Shown here: piece after piece, positions 18,557 to 26,900 of the stretch
Position numbering within the stretch: the first letter of the stretch is position 1
Layout: every line of letters starts with the position of its first letter
Source of the DNA: SMYC01 sp965197495
Lineage (GTDB): Bacteria; Acidobacteriota; Vicinamibacteria; Marinacidobacterales; SMYC01
Length of the DNA: 64,000 bases
Reading direction: 5' to 3'
NCBI GenBank assembly: GCA_965197495.1
Contig: OZ240210.1
Coordinates: forward strand, 248,001-312,000
The notes under the pieces: generated by a model
The model's input: only the letters and a program-made list of their open reading frames with translations
The model's database searches: none
What the model was told of the DNA's origin: nothing
Made by a program: the position numbers and the translations under genes

Positions 18557-18616
18557 GAACGCGCGAGGTCAGGAATCAAATTCCGCCCTTACCCACAGAA
18601 TCGACCTCGCGCGTTC
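18557..18616. repeat. Nested palindrome between sigma-54 activator and IS200
   Basis: GAACGCGCGAGGTC (18557-18570) and GACCTCGCGCGTTC (18603-18616) are perfect 14-bp inverted arms. The 32-nt loop itself contains GGAAT-CAA-ATTCC. No T-run follows. It may be a structured RNA end, a terminator without tract, or a small mobile palindrome. No gene is seen in 18427-18644. Confidence 0.6.
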
Positions 18617-18644
18617 ATCTTTCTAGGACTCTATGTAGAATTTA

Positions 18645-19234
18645 ATGTCCCACTCGGGGATGGTTGAAATCCCTCGCCTTTAGGCGAAGCCTTTAGGAGG
18701 CTTGGGGTACGATCCCGAGGTGAAAGGATATCGTAAATCATCGCACACGACGTACCAGTTAAACTATCACTTCGTATTTATCACGAAGTACCGCAAGCCG
18801 GCCTTGAGAGGGGATGTAGCGGTTCGTCTCCGGGATCTCATCCGGGAGATCTGTGCTCGGAACCAGATAGAAATACTGAAGGGTCATGTGCGGCCTGAGC
18901 ACGTGCACCTGTTGCTGAGCGTGCCGCCGAATTTGTCGCCGAGTCGAGTGATGCAGTTGATCAAGGGTAAGACGTCGAATCGTCTGATGCGCGACTTACG
19001 GACGATGCGGAAGGAGTTCTGGGGTCGGCACCTATGGGCACGGGGTTACTTCGTGGTGACAACGGGCAACGTGACGGATGAGGTGATAGCGAAGTATATA
19101 GAGTTGCAGGGTGCCGTGCCCCAGGACGACGATTCTTTCAAGGTCAGTGAGTAGTGAAACGAGGCAAGGACAAGCCGACTTTAGTCGGCGACGTGAACCC
19201 ATCGCCTCTAGGCGATGGAGCGCACGCGCTCAGT
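18645..19234 (+). mobile_element. IS200/IS605 element, complete copy
   Basis: This 590-bp element is shared with 40547-41136. The left end ATGTCCCAC has hairpins from CGCCTTTAGGCG; the right end has CATCGCCTCTAGGCGATG and finishes CGCGCTCAGT. There are no inverted terminal repeats, as expected for peel-and-paste Y1 elements. It lies directly upstream of the PadR start codon with only 13 bp between. Confidence 0.9.
18702..19154 (+). CDS. tnpA: IS200/IS605 TnpA transposase
   Basis: This 150-aa Y1-HUH single-strand transposase has EHVHLLLS (HUH histidines) at about residues 66-73 and the tyrosine helix NVTDEVIAKYIE near 125-136. GRHLWARGYFV is typical. It starts with TTG; the GTG 18 bases on is an alternative. 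It differs from the third copy at two residues (RDLRTMRK versus RDFRRMRK). No TnpB accompanies it. Confidence 0.92.
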   Translation: MGYDPEVKGYRKSSHTTYQLNYHFVFITKYRKPALRGDVAVRLRDLIREICARNQIEILKGHVRPEHVHLLLSVPPNLSPSRVMQLIKGKTSNRLMRDLRTMRKEFWGRHLWARGYFVVTTGNVTDEVIAKYIELQGAVPQDDDSFKVSE

Positions 19235-19247
19235 ATAGAGTGTCCTT

Positions 19248-19547
19248 ATGAAGTTGAGCTACCCCAGTACCCTGGTGCTTCAAGCGCTCTCGAAAGGCCA
19301 TCGCTACGGCTTCGAGATCATGGACTATACCGACCTTCCCAGCGGGACGACCTACCCGATCTTGAGACGGTGCGAGCAAAAAGAGCTCGTGCGCTCGCGC
19401 TGGGAAACGCTGTCGCAGGCCCATGCCGACGGCCGTCCAGCCCGGCGCTACTACGAGCTCACCGAGGCGGGGCGGGAGGCTCTCGTTGCGGCGCTCGAAA
19501 GAATCGCTGCGCAGCAAGAGATTCTTGCGCCGGAGCCATCGCGATGA
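19248..19547 (+). CDS. PadR-family transcriptional regulator
   Basis: This 99-aa winged-helix regulator carries LSYPSTLVLQALSKGHRYGFEIMD, then SGTTYPILRRCEQKELVRSRWE with the wing-adjacent GRPARRYYELTEAGREAL. In Acidobacteriota such PadR genes directly precede ADOP permeases, and here a permease stump follows (ATGA-type junction at 19544). IS200 ends 13 bp before the ATG, so the native promoter and possibly the ribosome-binding site have been displaced. Confidence 0.88.
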   Translation: MKLSYPSTLVLQALSKGHRYGFEIMDYTDLPSGTTYPILRRCEQKELVRSRWETLSQAHADGRPARRYYELTEAGREALVAALERIAAQQEILAPEPSR

Positions 19548-19890
19548 AGCTTGCGCGTCTAATGGCACGGGGATTTGGTCCGGCTCGCCGGCGTGCTCGT
19601 ACCGTCGTCCTATCACGATCGCTTCGTCGAGGAATGGGATGCTGAGCTTTGGTACGCAAGCGTCTGTCCCACGGCACTCGTGCGGCGAAGCCTGGGCACG
19701 TTCCAAGACGCGCTAGCCACTAGGCGTCTCGCCCCGTCGCCGCGCCACCGAGGAAACATGATGTTTTGGCAAGATGTCCGTTTTGCGTTCCGTTCCTTCG
19801 CCCAACGTCCGCTATGGACCGCGGTCGTGCTCTCGACGCTCACCGTCGGCATTGGCGCCAATACGCCTCGCGTTCTAGGCGTCACTTCTG
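19544..19890 (+). pseudogene. ADOP-type ABC permease, N-terminal remnant
   Basis: Two pieces of an acidobacterial duplicated orphan permease N-terminus are visible: LAGVLVPSSYHDRFVEEWDAELWYAS, and MMFWQDVRFAFRSFAQRPLWTAVVLSTLTVGIGANT with the first transmembrane helix. A frameshift separates the ATG 19544 (MKLARLMARG) from the first piece. The gene stops about 110 residues in, at a junction before the gluconate-dehydrogenase-like gene, so more than 600 residues are lost. Confidence 0.7.
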
Positions 19891-19910
19891 CTATCGTGCC
19901 GAAACCGCGT

Positions 19911-20534
19911 ATGAGCGATCATCTCTCACGTCGTGAGTTACTGAAGCGCGTGATACTTGGTGCGGCCTTCGTCGTTCCACTTCGCGAGACCGCGTCCGCG
20001 CAAGCCGCGCTCGCGGCCCTCACGCCCTCGGAAGCGCGCACGCTTGAAGCCATCGTCGCGCGGTTGATTCCCGCTGACGAGAACGGACCCGGCGCCGTCG
20101 AAGCCGGTGCGTTGAACTACATCGATCGCGCGCTCGGCGACGCGCTCGCATCGTCACGCCAGGCGTATGCGGACGGCCTCGCAGCGGTCGATGCCTACGC
20201 GCAGACATCGAAAGGTGCAACGTTCGCCCGGCTCACGCCACAGAATCAAGATGCAGTGTTGCGCGAGATGGACAACGGCACCGCCAGCGGCTTCGCTCCG
20301 GATTCCTCTACCTTCTTCGAGCTCGTCCGGACGCACACGATCCATGGAACGTTCTCCGATCCGTATTACGGCGGGAACAGAGATTTCGTCGGTTGGGATC
20401 TGATCGGCTACCCCGGCGTCCGGATCGTGGTCACCGCGGAGCAGCAGCGACTGGACGTCGCCCCGAGACCGGTCCACCGGTCGGCGTACGATTTCGAGCG
20501 GTTCGTGAAGGAAGTGAGGAGCCGTGACCGTTAG
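19911..20534 (+). CDS. Gluconate 2-dehydrogenase subunit 3-like, Tat-exported
   Basis: The Tat signal SRRELLKRVILGAAFVVPL precedes LTPSEARTLEAIVARLIPADENGPGAVEAGALNYIDRAL, the hallmark of the small subunit of GMC dehydrogenases, and a C-terminal TFSDPYYGGNRDFVGWDLIGYPG. It exports and supports a flavoprotein that oxidises sugar acids or alcohols in the periplasm. ATG 19911 begins the homologous region; an upstream in-frame extension is the fused permease stump. It overlaps the next gene by 11 bp. Confidence 0.85.
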   Translation: MSDHLSRRELLKRVILGAAFVVPLRETASAQAALAALTPSEARTLEAIVARLIPADENGPGAVEAGALNYIDRALGDALASSRQAYADGLAAVDAYAQTSKGATFARLTPQNQDAVLREMDNGTASGFAPDSSTFFELVRTHTIHGTFSDPYYGGNRDFVGWDLIGYPGVRIVVTAEQQRLDVAPRPVHRSAYDFERFVKEVRSRDR

Positions 20535-21596
20535 ATTGAAGAAGACCGACGTCGTGATCGTCGGGCTCGGCGCGGTCGGCGGCGTGGCAGCCCTCCCGCT
20601 CGCACGCGCGGGCCTCGACGTCACCGCACTCGAGGCAGGAGATTGGCTCACACGCGCGGACTTCGCGCCGGACGAGCTGCGTAACAACGTCCGTGGCTGG
20701 CCGCGATCGGCGCAAAAGGCGAACAACGAGATCCCGGTCCATCGTCCGAACGCGTCGGCTCCGGATTCGCCGCGCCTGGCTATCCATCCGATGATGAACG
20801 CCGTCGGCGGCACGTCTCTTCACTACAATGGCCAGAGCTGGCGCCTCAACCCCTGGGACTTCGAGGTCGTGAGCGCGACGAGCCGGCGGTACGGGGCTTC
20901 ACGCATCCCGAGGGGATCGACGGTAGAAGACTGGCCGTTCGGACTCTCCGAGCTCGAGCCGTATTACGACAACGTCGAATACGAGTCGGCGTGTCAGGCC
21001 AGGCAGGCAACATCCTGGGGAAGATGGACTCCGGCGGCAATATCTACGAAGGCCCGCGAAAGCGCGACTACCCGATGCCGCCGCTCCGAGGTTCGGGGTT
21101 CACCGACATGATGGCGAAGGCCGCGCGGCGGCTCGAATGGCACCCATCCCTGGACCGGCCGCGGTCAACTCCCGGCCGTACGAGAACCAGTCGGCTTGTG
21201 TCTACCACGGGTTTTGCTTGCGTGGCGGCTGCCATGTCGGCGCCAAGAGCTCGACGGCGGTTTCCACGATTCCCAAGACCCAGGCAACCGGCCGCCTCCA
21301 TGCAGGACAAGATGGAACAGTGGTTCCGGGAAGCCGGTGCGATCGCAACGGTGAAGCAATCCATCGGCACGATGGGGCCGTCCACGCACGCCTACGGTGG
21401 CACGCGCATGGGGGACGACCCCGACACGAACGTTGTCGACCGCTTCGGTTTTTCACACGAGGCGCCGAATCTCGGCATCCTCGGCGCTTCGGTGATGGGG
21501 ACGAGCGGCGCGCACAACCCGACACTCACGGCGCAAGCACTCGCCTGGCGCACGGCGGATCATCTAGTGAAGAACTGGAGCACGATCGCGACCTGA
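20524..21596 (+). pseudogene. GMC oxidoreductase, frameshifted and internally deleted
   Basis: The GTG start gives DVVIVGLGAVGGVAALPLARAGLDVTALEAG (the FAD Rossmann motif) and the GMC block MMNAVGGTSLHYNGQSWRLNPWDFE. Frames then change near 20990 and 21130 (GNIYEGPRKRDYPMPPL; ENQSACVYHGFCLRGGCHVGAKSS). About 200 residues are missing after TQATGRL. The C-terminal catalytic portion (THAYGGTRMGDDPDTNVVD and GAHNPTLTAQALAWRTAD) survives in yet another frame. Family members are 550-600 aa; this one is dead. Confidence 0.85.
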
Positions 21597-21611
21597 GATA
21601 CGCAACATTAG

Positions 21612-21959
21612 CTACCGTGCCGCGGTGACTCTTATCTCTACGAGAAACTTCGTGGTTGCCAGACGAGCCTCTACACAAGCGCGCGCTGGCGTGTTGCCGG
21701 CACTCACCCAGGCATCCCATACCTCGTTCATCTCGGAGAAAAACCGCATATCGGAGATCCAGATGGTTGCGGTGAGGAGCTTCGATTTGTCCGTCCCCGC
21801 CGTCTCCAGCAAATCGTCGATTCGCTCGAGAATACGTTTCGTCTGCTCCCCGGCCGAAGGCGAGGCATCACCATCGACCTGGCCTGCCAGGTAAACGGTG
21901 TCGTTGTGAACCACGCACTGACTCATTCGCGGTCCGACTTCGTGACGCTCGATTGTCAT
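21612..21959 (-). CDS. RidA-family (YjgF/UK114) protein
   Basis: The 115-aa trimeric-fold protein likely hydrolyses reactive enamines or imines from PLP enzymes. Visible features are VVHNDTVYLAGQVDGD, ERIDDLLETAGTDKSKLLTATIWISDM, and the PARACVEARLATTKFLVEIRVTA tail with the conserved Arg and Glu. AAGGAGG upstream of ATG 21959 fixes the start. It is divergent from the CocE-like remnant. Confidence 0.88.
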   Translation of the reverse strand: MTIERHEVGPRMSQCVVHNDTVYLAGQVDGDASPSAGEQTKRILERIDDLLETAGTDKSKLLTATIWISDMRFFSEMNEVWDAWVSAGNTPARACVEARLATTKFLVEIRVTAAR

Positions 21960-22086
21960 GGGGCATTTCCTCCTTTTTAGTGCTCAATACGCGCTCGCTC
22001 TTCGCTCGCGCAGGGACGCGCCAGTTCTTTTTTGGCGCCCTGCTTGTTCCGATTCTCCCGCTATGGTAGTTCATCGCTGAGGTTTC

Positions 22087-22380
22087 ATGGAGATTCTTTC
22101 GCTCATCCACGGCCTCGCACTCGGGATCCTGCTGGTCGGAGGGTCCTCGCTGAGCGCGTGCCAGTCCACCGACGTTGATGCCACACGTTCATACTACGTC
22201 GAGACGCGTGATGGAACGCGGCTTCGCCGTGGACGTGACCCTGCCCACGAACTTGGCCTGTCTCTCGTCAAAACTCGTGCTGCCTTGAAATCAAGGACTT
22301 ACGCCCTTCTCGCACCGCTTGAGTTCCGGGGCGAAGAAGGTCAAACTCCGCCGCCATGCTCCGCGCTCTCATCTTTTCTC
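22087..22380 (+). pseudogene. CocE/NonD-type hydrolase lipoprotein, N-terminal remnant
   Basis: A signal with an LSAC lipobox is followed by SYYVETRDGTRL, the start of X-Pro dipeptidyl-peptidase/CocE hydrolases. The expected AVDVTLPTN comes in another frame, so a base was lost or gained near 22224. The gene is cut at 22380 where IS5 begins and does not resume beyond the IS. Confidence 0.6.
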
Positions 22381-23467
22381 GGCGTTGTTGCACGGCCCGG
22401 AGCAAATCGCTGACCTCCCTGTGCCGGTTGCAGAGTCACCCGGCGCAGTACGTATCGGGCATCCCGAGCACAGCCATCTTGTTGAGTATCTCGCACCCAA
22501 TTCGGTGTTCAACTCGTTGCCTCGCCAACGTTCGAGCCCGCATCTCCGGCCCGATGATCGCCTTGTAACGATAGACCGCGTTCTCCACCATGCTTCGCTT
22601 GGTGTAGCCTGAGAGCTTGTACCATTCACGTCGGCCGTGTCTTTCGATTGCACGAATATGGCGATCGCGCTCCTGCATGGCCGTGTTCGAATTCTGACTG
22701 AGCGTCGCGTTTCGTTGCGGCGGAATCACCACGCGCGTCCTTCGTCCAGGACTGTGCGCTTCGATGGCTTCGTAGACCGCTTCCTTGTCGTACGCACTGT
22801 CCGCCGCCACCGACACTAGAGGTGCTTGAATCTGTGTTAGCAAAGCGGGGACTCGGGTTGCGTCGCGAGCTCGTGACGCCGTCAGTTCGGACGCAACAAT
22901 GTTCCCTGTCTCGCGATCAACGGCGATGTGCAACTTGCGCCATGCGCGCTGCTTTGGCGGTTTGCGAGCGTTTCCAACATGAATCCTCAAGCCCGTGCTA
23001 TCGATCATCAGGTGGATGGGTTGAGTGCTCGCGGCTTTCGGAATCCGCAGCTTTTTGCGGAGCAACCTCGAGCGCCGACACAACGTCGAGTAGTCCGGGA
23101 TCTCGATACCGAGCCCGAGAAGCGAGGCGATCGAGTGCAAGAAGCCTTCGGTTTGTCGGTAGGCGAGCTTGTACACCATCCGGACAACCAGGCCCGTTTC
23201 AATCGCCATGTCTGAATAGACCCGTTGACCGCCAGGCTTACCGGTCTTGTCGCCCTTCCAGTTCGCGATTGCCTCCTCGTCAAACCAGACTGTCAAATCG
23301 CCCCGGCGGCGCAGCCCTTCGTTGTATTCCGCCCAGTTGCGAACGTGGTACTTCTTCTGCTTCGCGTGCTTGTACTGGCAGCGCTTGGGATACTTCATGC
23401 TCGAAACATACCTCGGCCACCACCATGGGCGGATTTCGCTCTCAGCCAGAGCGGTGCAACAACGCCA
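22381..23467 (-). mobile_element. IS5-family element, copy 1
   Basis: The ends are inverted copies of GGCGTTGTTGCAC (22381-22393 and 23455-23467). Copy 2 lies at 55415-56498. The left flank is the CocE remnant and the right flank an integrase-type transposase, so no target duplication links them and the element marks a rearrangement junction. Confidence 0.88.
22436..23398 (-). CDS. IS5-family transposase
   Basis: This 320-aa DDE transposase runs from MKYPKRCQYKHAKQKKYHVR. LTVWFDEEAIANW is followed by IHLMIDSTGLRIHV (first Asp), LVSVAADSAYDKEA (second Asp) and RSMVENAVYRYK (Glu). ATG 23398 is the native start. The frame is open further upstream only because the element is joined to the integrase remnant, giving a spurious 525-aa fusion. 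This copy looks intact. Confidence 0.88.
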   Translation of the reverse strand: MKYPKRCQYKHAKQKKYHVRNWAEYNEGLRRRGDLTVWFDEEAIANWKGDKTGKPGGQRVYSDMAIETGLVVRMVYKLAYRQTEGFLHSIASLLGLGIEIPDYSTLCRRSRLLRKKLRIPKAASTQPIHLMIDSTGLRIHVGNARKPPKQRAWRKLHIAVDRETGNIVASELTASRARDATRVPALLTQIQAPLVSVAADSAYDKEAVYEAIEAHSPGRRTRVVIPPQRNATLSQNSNTAMQERDRHIRAIERHGRREWYKLSGYTKRSMVENAVYRYKAIIGPEMRARTLARQRVEHRIGCEILNKMAVLGMPDTYCAG

Positions 23468-24080
23468 CTCAGCAGAAGGATGTTCGCTGACATTGAAATG
23501 AACGATACGGCGACGGTCGTGGCGAAGGACGATGAAGACGAACAGAACTCTGAAGGTTGCGGTCGGCAAAGTGAAAAAGTCGAGCGACACCAAGTCCTTT
23601 ACATGATTATCGAGAAAGCTCCGCCAAGTATGGGACGGTGGCATGCGATGGCGAACCCTATACTTGGAGACGGCTGCCTGGGAAATGGAGATGCCTAGCT
23701 TCGCCAGCTCGCCATGCACGCGGGGAGCTCCCCAGAGAGGGTTGGCCCTGCTCATGTTCCGAATCAGCTCACGTATTTCGGGAGCGACGCTTGGTCGTCC
23801 GGGCCTACGCCGTCGGCTCTTCCAAGTCCAATATCGTCTGAACCCACAACGGTGCCAGCGGATGACCGTCTCAGGTTTCACGATGACGAGGACGCTCTCC
23901 CAGTCAGTCCAGATTCTGCGCAACAGCACCCAAAACCCGCGGTCAACCTTCAAGAGCCGCGTCCGTTTCACGGAACGGCGGAGGACGGCGAAGTTGCTGC
24001 CGAAGAGCGACATTCTCGAGAGCTAGCTCGCGACGAGCCTTGAAGGCAGAGATGAGAGCGCGAACCAACGACGAAATCAT
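23468..24080 (-). pseudogene. Integrase-type (rve) transposase, 5' two-thirds
   Basis: The start MISSLV at 24080 leads to SAFKARRELALENVALRQQL, then one extra base shifts the frame. VKRTRLLKVDRGFWVLLRRIWTDWESVLVIVKPETVIRW, RRRRPGRPSVAPEIRELI and DLVSLDFFTLPTATFRVLFVFIVL (first catalytic Asp of the rve core) follow. IS5 cuts it before the second Asp. Shorter copies lie at 25038-25334, 34142-34243 and 43836-43940. Its outer end is GTGCCTTCTATTTATTCATC near 24140. Confidence 0.8.
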
Positions 24081-24367
24081 GCCGGCATGGTGCTGGCAGA
24101 CCGGAGATTAATCAAGTTTGGTGCGCACGGATGAATAAATAGAAGGCACAGGTGGGAGTGAAGATAAAACTAGAATAGAGAGAACAGGATTTCATCCCGT
24201 CAAGGAAGCTGTCACTTTCCTGACATCCTCTCTATCTTTGTTGGTCACCTCCTTTCGGTGGTGGAAGGGCAACTTCCCTGCCACCCCTAATTGTGGTAGA
24301 CGTTTCGGCGTCTTGTCAAACGTGTCCCTTCCATAAACTTGAGCTGTATGAGATTGGCGAACTTCCG

Positions 24368-24393
24368 GTGCTTCCGCAATTAAGTGTTGGTGG
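24368..24393 (+). repeat. Partial end of 166-bp non-autonomous repeat
   Basis: GGTGCTTCCGCAATTAAGTG plus TTGGTG matches the left end of the repeats at 36884 and 43666, with nothing of the interior. The interval 24120-24546 otherwise shows no supportable gene. Confidence 0.6.
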
Positions 24394-24546
24394 CTGCCGC
24401 GTAACCCGCTCGTGTGATAGAGTTTGAGGCTGGTTTCTGGAGACGCAGTTCTTTCGGCGATGCGGGCTGGGCTGACCACACGGTGCCTGACGTTCAGGTG
24501 TATTGGTTCAGCGTGAAGATGACAGCGCAGATGTCTCAATCTCGCA

Positions 24547-24715
24547 TGTCCGTTGCGGGGCAAAGTCAGTTCCGGAAACATCGTTCGCCACGGATTCTAC
24601 CGAACCAGGTCCGGGAAACGCCGTCGATACCGGTGCGGCGAGTGCGGAAAGACGTTCTCCTCGACGAAAGGCACGCCCTACTACCGTCTCCAACATCGAA
24701 GAGCTACTTTCGATG
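24547..24715 (+). pseudogene. Zinc-ribbon N-terminus of an IS1-like transposase
   Basis: The open segment CPLRGKVSSGNIVRHGFY with RRRYRCGECGKTFSSTKGT carries two cysteine pairs of an InsA-type zinc ribbon and stops at HRRATFDG. The expected continuation (DEVANLRVEGVSISATAR) is found instead at 34245-34392 on the other strand. Confidence 0.6.
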
Positions 24716-24848
24716 GGTGTGATCCGCAAAAAAGAAGATCGCGTATTGACGGGCAGACAGCCATGGGAGTTGAGGTCCTGCGAACTCGTGTTCGCCTCGG
24801 TGGAGGTTCTGCACTCTGTCGCTTGTGCCTTCTATTTATTCATCCGCG

Positions 24849-24998
24849 TGATGGAGATCACGGATATACTCAGCCAGAACGTGCCCCTGGAGGACGTGCA
24901 GTATCTGGCCGGACACTCCAACCCCTCGGGCCACACAGATCTATGACCGGCGTAGACAGCACGTCACTCGCAACATCGTGGAGCGTGTCTCGATATGA
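24849..24998 (+). pseudogene. Tyrosine recombinase, C-terminal remnant
   Basis: The sequence reads VMEITDILSQNVPLEDVQYLAGHSNP, then after one frameshift ATQIYDRRRQHVTRNIVERVSI and a TGA. The LAGHS box and IYDRR with the nucleophilic Tyr are those of XerC/D-like phage integrases. An integrase-IS end (GTGCCTTCTATTTATTCATC) lies directly in front. Confidence 0.7.
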
Positions 24999-25037
24999 AA
25001 GAAGGACCAGGGAAGAGAGACATCCTTTCGAGGCCTG

Positions 25038-25334
25038 CTAGCAAGAAAGCCGCTGCACGGCCTCGTTCGGCTCCCCGCAATGAACCCAAGCCGGTGCCGG
25101 TTCCTCTGGCCAGCGGATGACCGTCTCAGGTTTCACGATGACGAGGACGCTCTCCCAGTCAGTCCAGATTCTGCGCAATAGCACCCAAAACCCGCGGTCG
25201 ACCTTCGAGAGCCGCGGCCGTTTCACCGAACGGCGGAGGACGGCGAGCTGCTGGCGAAGAGCGACATTCTCGAGAGCCAGCTCGCGACGAGCCTTGAAGG
25301 CAGAGATGAGAGCGGGAACCAACGACGAAATCAT
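25038..25334 (-). pseudogene. Integrase-type transposase remnant, N-terminal 75 residues
   Basis: This is the same start region as 24080 without its frameshift: MISSLVPALISAFKARRELA, then the VKRPRLSKVDRGFWVLL block up to KPETVIRW. Unrelated residues follow to the stop. About 95 bp between it and the recombinase remnant hold nothing recognisable. Confidence 0.75.
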
Positions 25335-25405
25335 GCCGGCATGGTGCTGGCAGACCGGAGATTAATCAAGTTTGGTGCGCGCGGATGAATAAATAGAAGG
25401 CACAG

Positions 25406-25543
25406 GTCAACAACAAAATCCGTGTTCTGCAACGACGCGCCTACGGCTATCGCGACGAGGAATATCTCAAGCTGAAGATCGTGGCGGCTTTGCTTCCGCC
25501 ATTACCCAGAAATGCAGTTTTCAACCCACACGAATCCGCGTAG
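25406..25543 (+). pseudogene. ISL3-type transposase, C-terminal remnant
   Basis: Forty-five codons, NNKIRVLQRRAYGYRDEEYL, LKLKIVAALLPPLP and FNPHESA, end at TAG 25541. This is the conserved C-terminus of the IS204/IS1001/ISL3 group, distinct from the ISL3 at 12995. It joins the integrase end at its left. The defence operon starts 43 bp further on. Confidence 0.75.
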
Positions 25544-25586
25544 ACCCTATAAAATGCGTGCACTATAGACACGAAGAGATGTACAG

Positions 25587-26900
25587 ATGAGTATTGGCTT
25601 CGTGCATTTGTCGGACATTCACTTCGGTCAAGAAAATGGCGGGAAGATTTGGATCCACAATGACGTCAAGGATCGTCTCATTGATGATGTGAAACTTGTT
25701 GCCAAAAAATTGGAGTCCGGCCGTGCCGCCGGCATCATTGTCACAGGCGACATCGCATATCAGGGACATGCATCCGAATATACAGCAGCGGGTGCTTGGC
25801 TCGACAAGGTCGCGGACGCAGCCGGTTGCGATATGTACGATATACAGGTCGTGCCCGGCAATCACGACATCGACCGAGATCAGATCACGGAACTCACTAA
25901 AATGATGCTAGAGAAAATTGTCGCCGAGGGTGAACCCGCACTCGACAGTTTCTTGAAGAGCGACGCAGATCGAGATTTGCTCTTTCGGCGCTTCTCAGCC
26001 TATCTGCCTTTCGCCGAGGGTTATCGCTGTCCGCTCGATACAGATGCCGAGCTTGCAGAGGAACGTGTGGCCGAATTGGCACCTGGACGAGCCATCCGCT
26101 TCATCCGGCTGAATTCCGCTCTTGCTTGTTCAAAGAAGGATGAGAAAGGAAAGCTCCTGCTGGGCGCACGTCAGCGCGTCCTGAAACAAAGGCTGGGCGA
26201 AGAACTTGTCGTCCTCTCCCACCATCCAGTGCACTGGTTCCAGGATTCCGAAGATGCTTTTCTGTTCATTCGCAATCGTGCACGCGTCTTCATGTCCGGT
26301 CATGAGCATAATCCTTCGGTGAAGACCGAGACGATCGAAGAAGGCAGTGACCTGATGATACTGGCGGCTGGAGCGACTGTCCCACCTAATTCAGACGACA
26401 CATTCACTTATTGCTACAACTTCATCGAATTCGACTGGGACGCTGAGGCGGACGCGCTGTCGGTTTATGTTCGGCCGCGAGCCTGGATGAACGCACAAAA
26501 ACGGTTCGATGCCGATGATGTGCCACTCGGCGGTCGAGACCCAAGATTCACCTTGGCGTGCCCAAACTTTCGGAATGCCCCACAGGCGAATGACCTGCAC
26601 ATACAACAGGCCGTGGTCGATGGCGCTTCCGCTACCGTGACCATCACAGCGCTCGACGACCATGGCCCAAAGGCACGGGAGGAAGCGGTGGTTGACACTT
26701 ATCCGTTATTATTGTTGCGCTTTTTCCGGGATATCTCACCGGTCCAACGCGTGAGCATACTCGCCTCCCTCGGCGCCCTACCGCCGAACTGGAAAGGAAC
26801 GCTGAGCGAGCCCTTCGAACGAAGAGCCCTGGATGGGCTCGTCAAGGCGGGGCGGAGCGACGAGCTGTGGATCGAGCTCCGTAAGATAGCGCGGGAATGA
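25587..26900 (+). CDS. Metallophosphoesterase, first gene of GTPase conflict operon
   Basis: The 437-aa calcineurin-like phosphoesterase has all metal motifs: SDIH (D10, H12), VTGDIAY (D55), VVPGNHDID (91-94), LSHHPVHW (about 212) and MSGHEHN (238-241). It should cleave a phosphodiester, either a nucleic acid or a nucleotide signal. After a beta-rich region, residues about 365-437 form a separate helical module (LLLLRFFRDISPVQRVSIL to LDGLVKAGRSDELW) resembling effector-associated adaptor domains. That suggests it is the effector recruited by the downstream GTPases. Its TGA overlaps the next ATG. Composition is less GC-rich than host genes. Confidence 0.88.
   Translation: MSIGFVHLSDIHFGQENGGKIWIHNDVKDRLIDDVKLVAKKLESGRAAGIIVTGDIAYQGHASEYTAAGAWLDKVADAAGCDMYDIQVVPGNHDIDRDQITELTKMMLEKIVAEGEPALDSFLKSDADRDLLFRRFSAYLPFAEGYRCPLDTDAELAEERVAELAPGRAIRFIRLNSALACSKKDEKGKLLLGARQRVLKQRLGEELVVLSHHPVHWFQDSEDAFLFIRNRARVFMSGHEHNPSVKTETIEEGSDLMILAAGATVPPNSDDTFTYCYNFIEFDWDAEADALSVYVRPRAWMNAQKRFDADDVPLGGRDPRFTLACPNFRNAPQANDLHIQQAVVDGASATVTITALDDHGPKAREEAVVDTYPLLLLRFFRDISPVQRVSILASLGALPPNWKGTLSEPFERRALDGLVKAGRSDELWIELRKIARE

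Noticed and set aside
22436..24013. A 525-aa single ORF that could be read as a fused integrase-DDE transposase
   Set aside because: The IS5 inverted repeat at 23455-23467 lies inside it and IS5 copy 2 has its own start, so the fusion is a chance in-frame junction.
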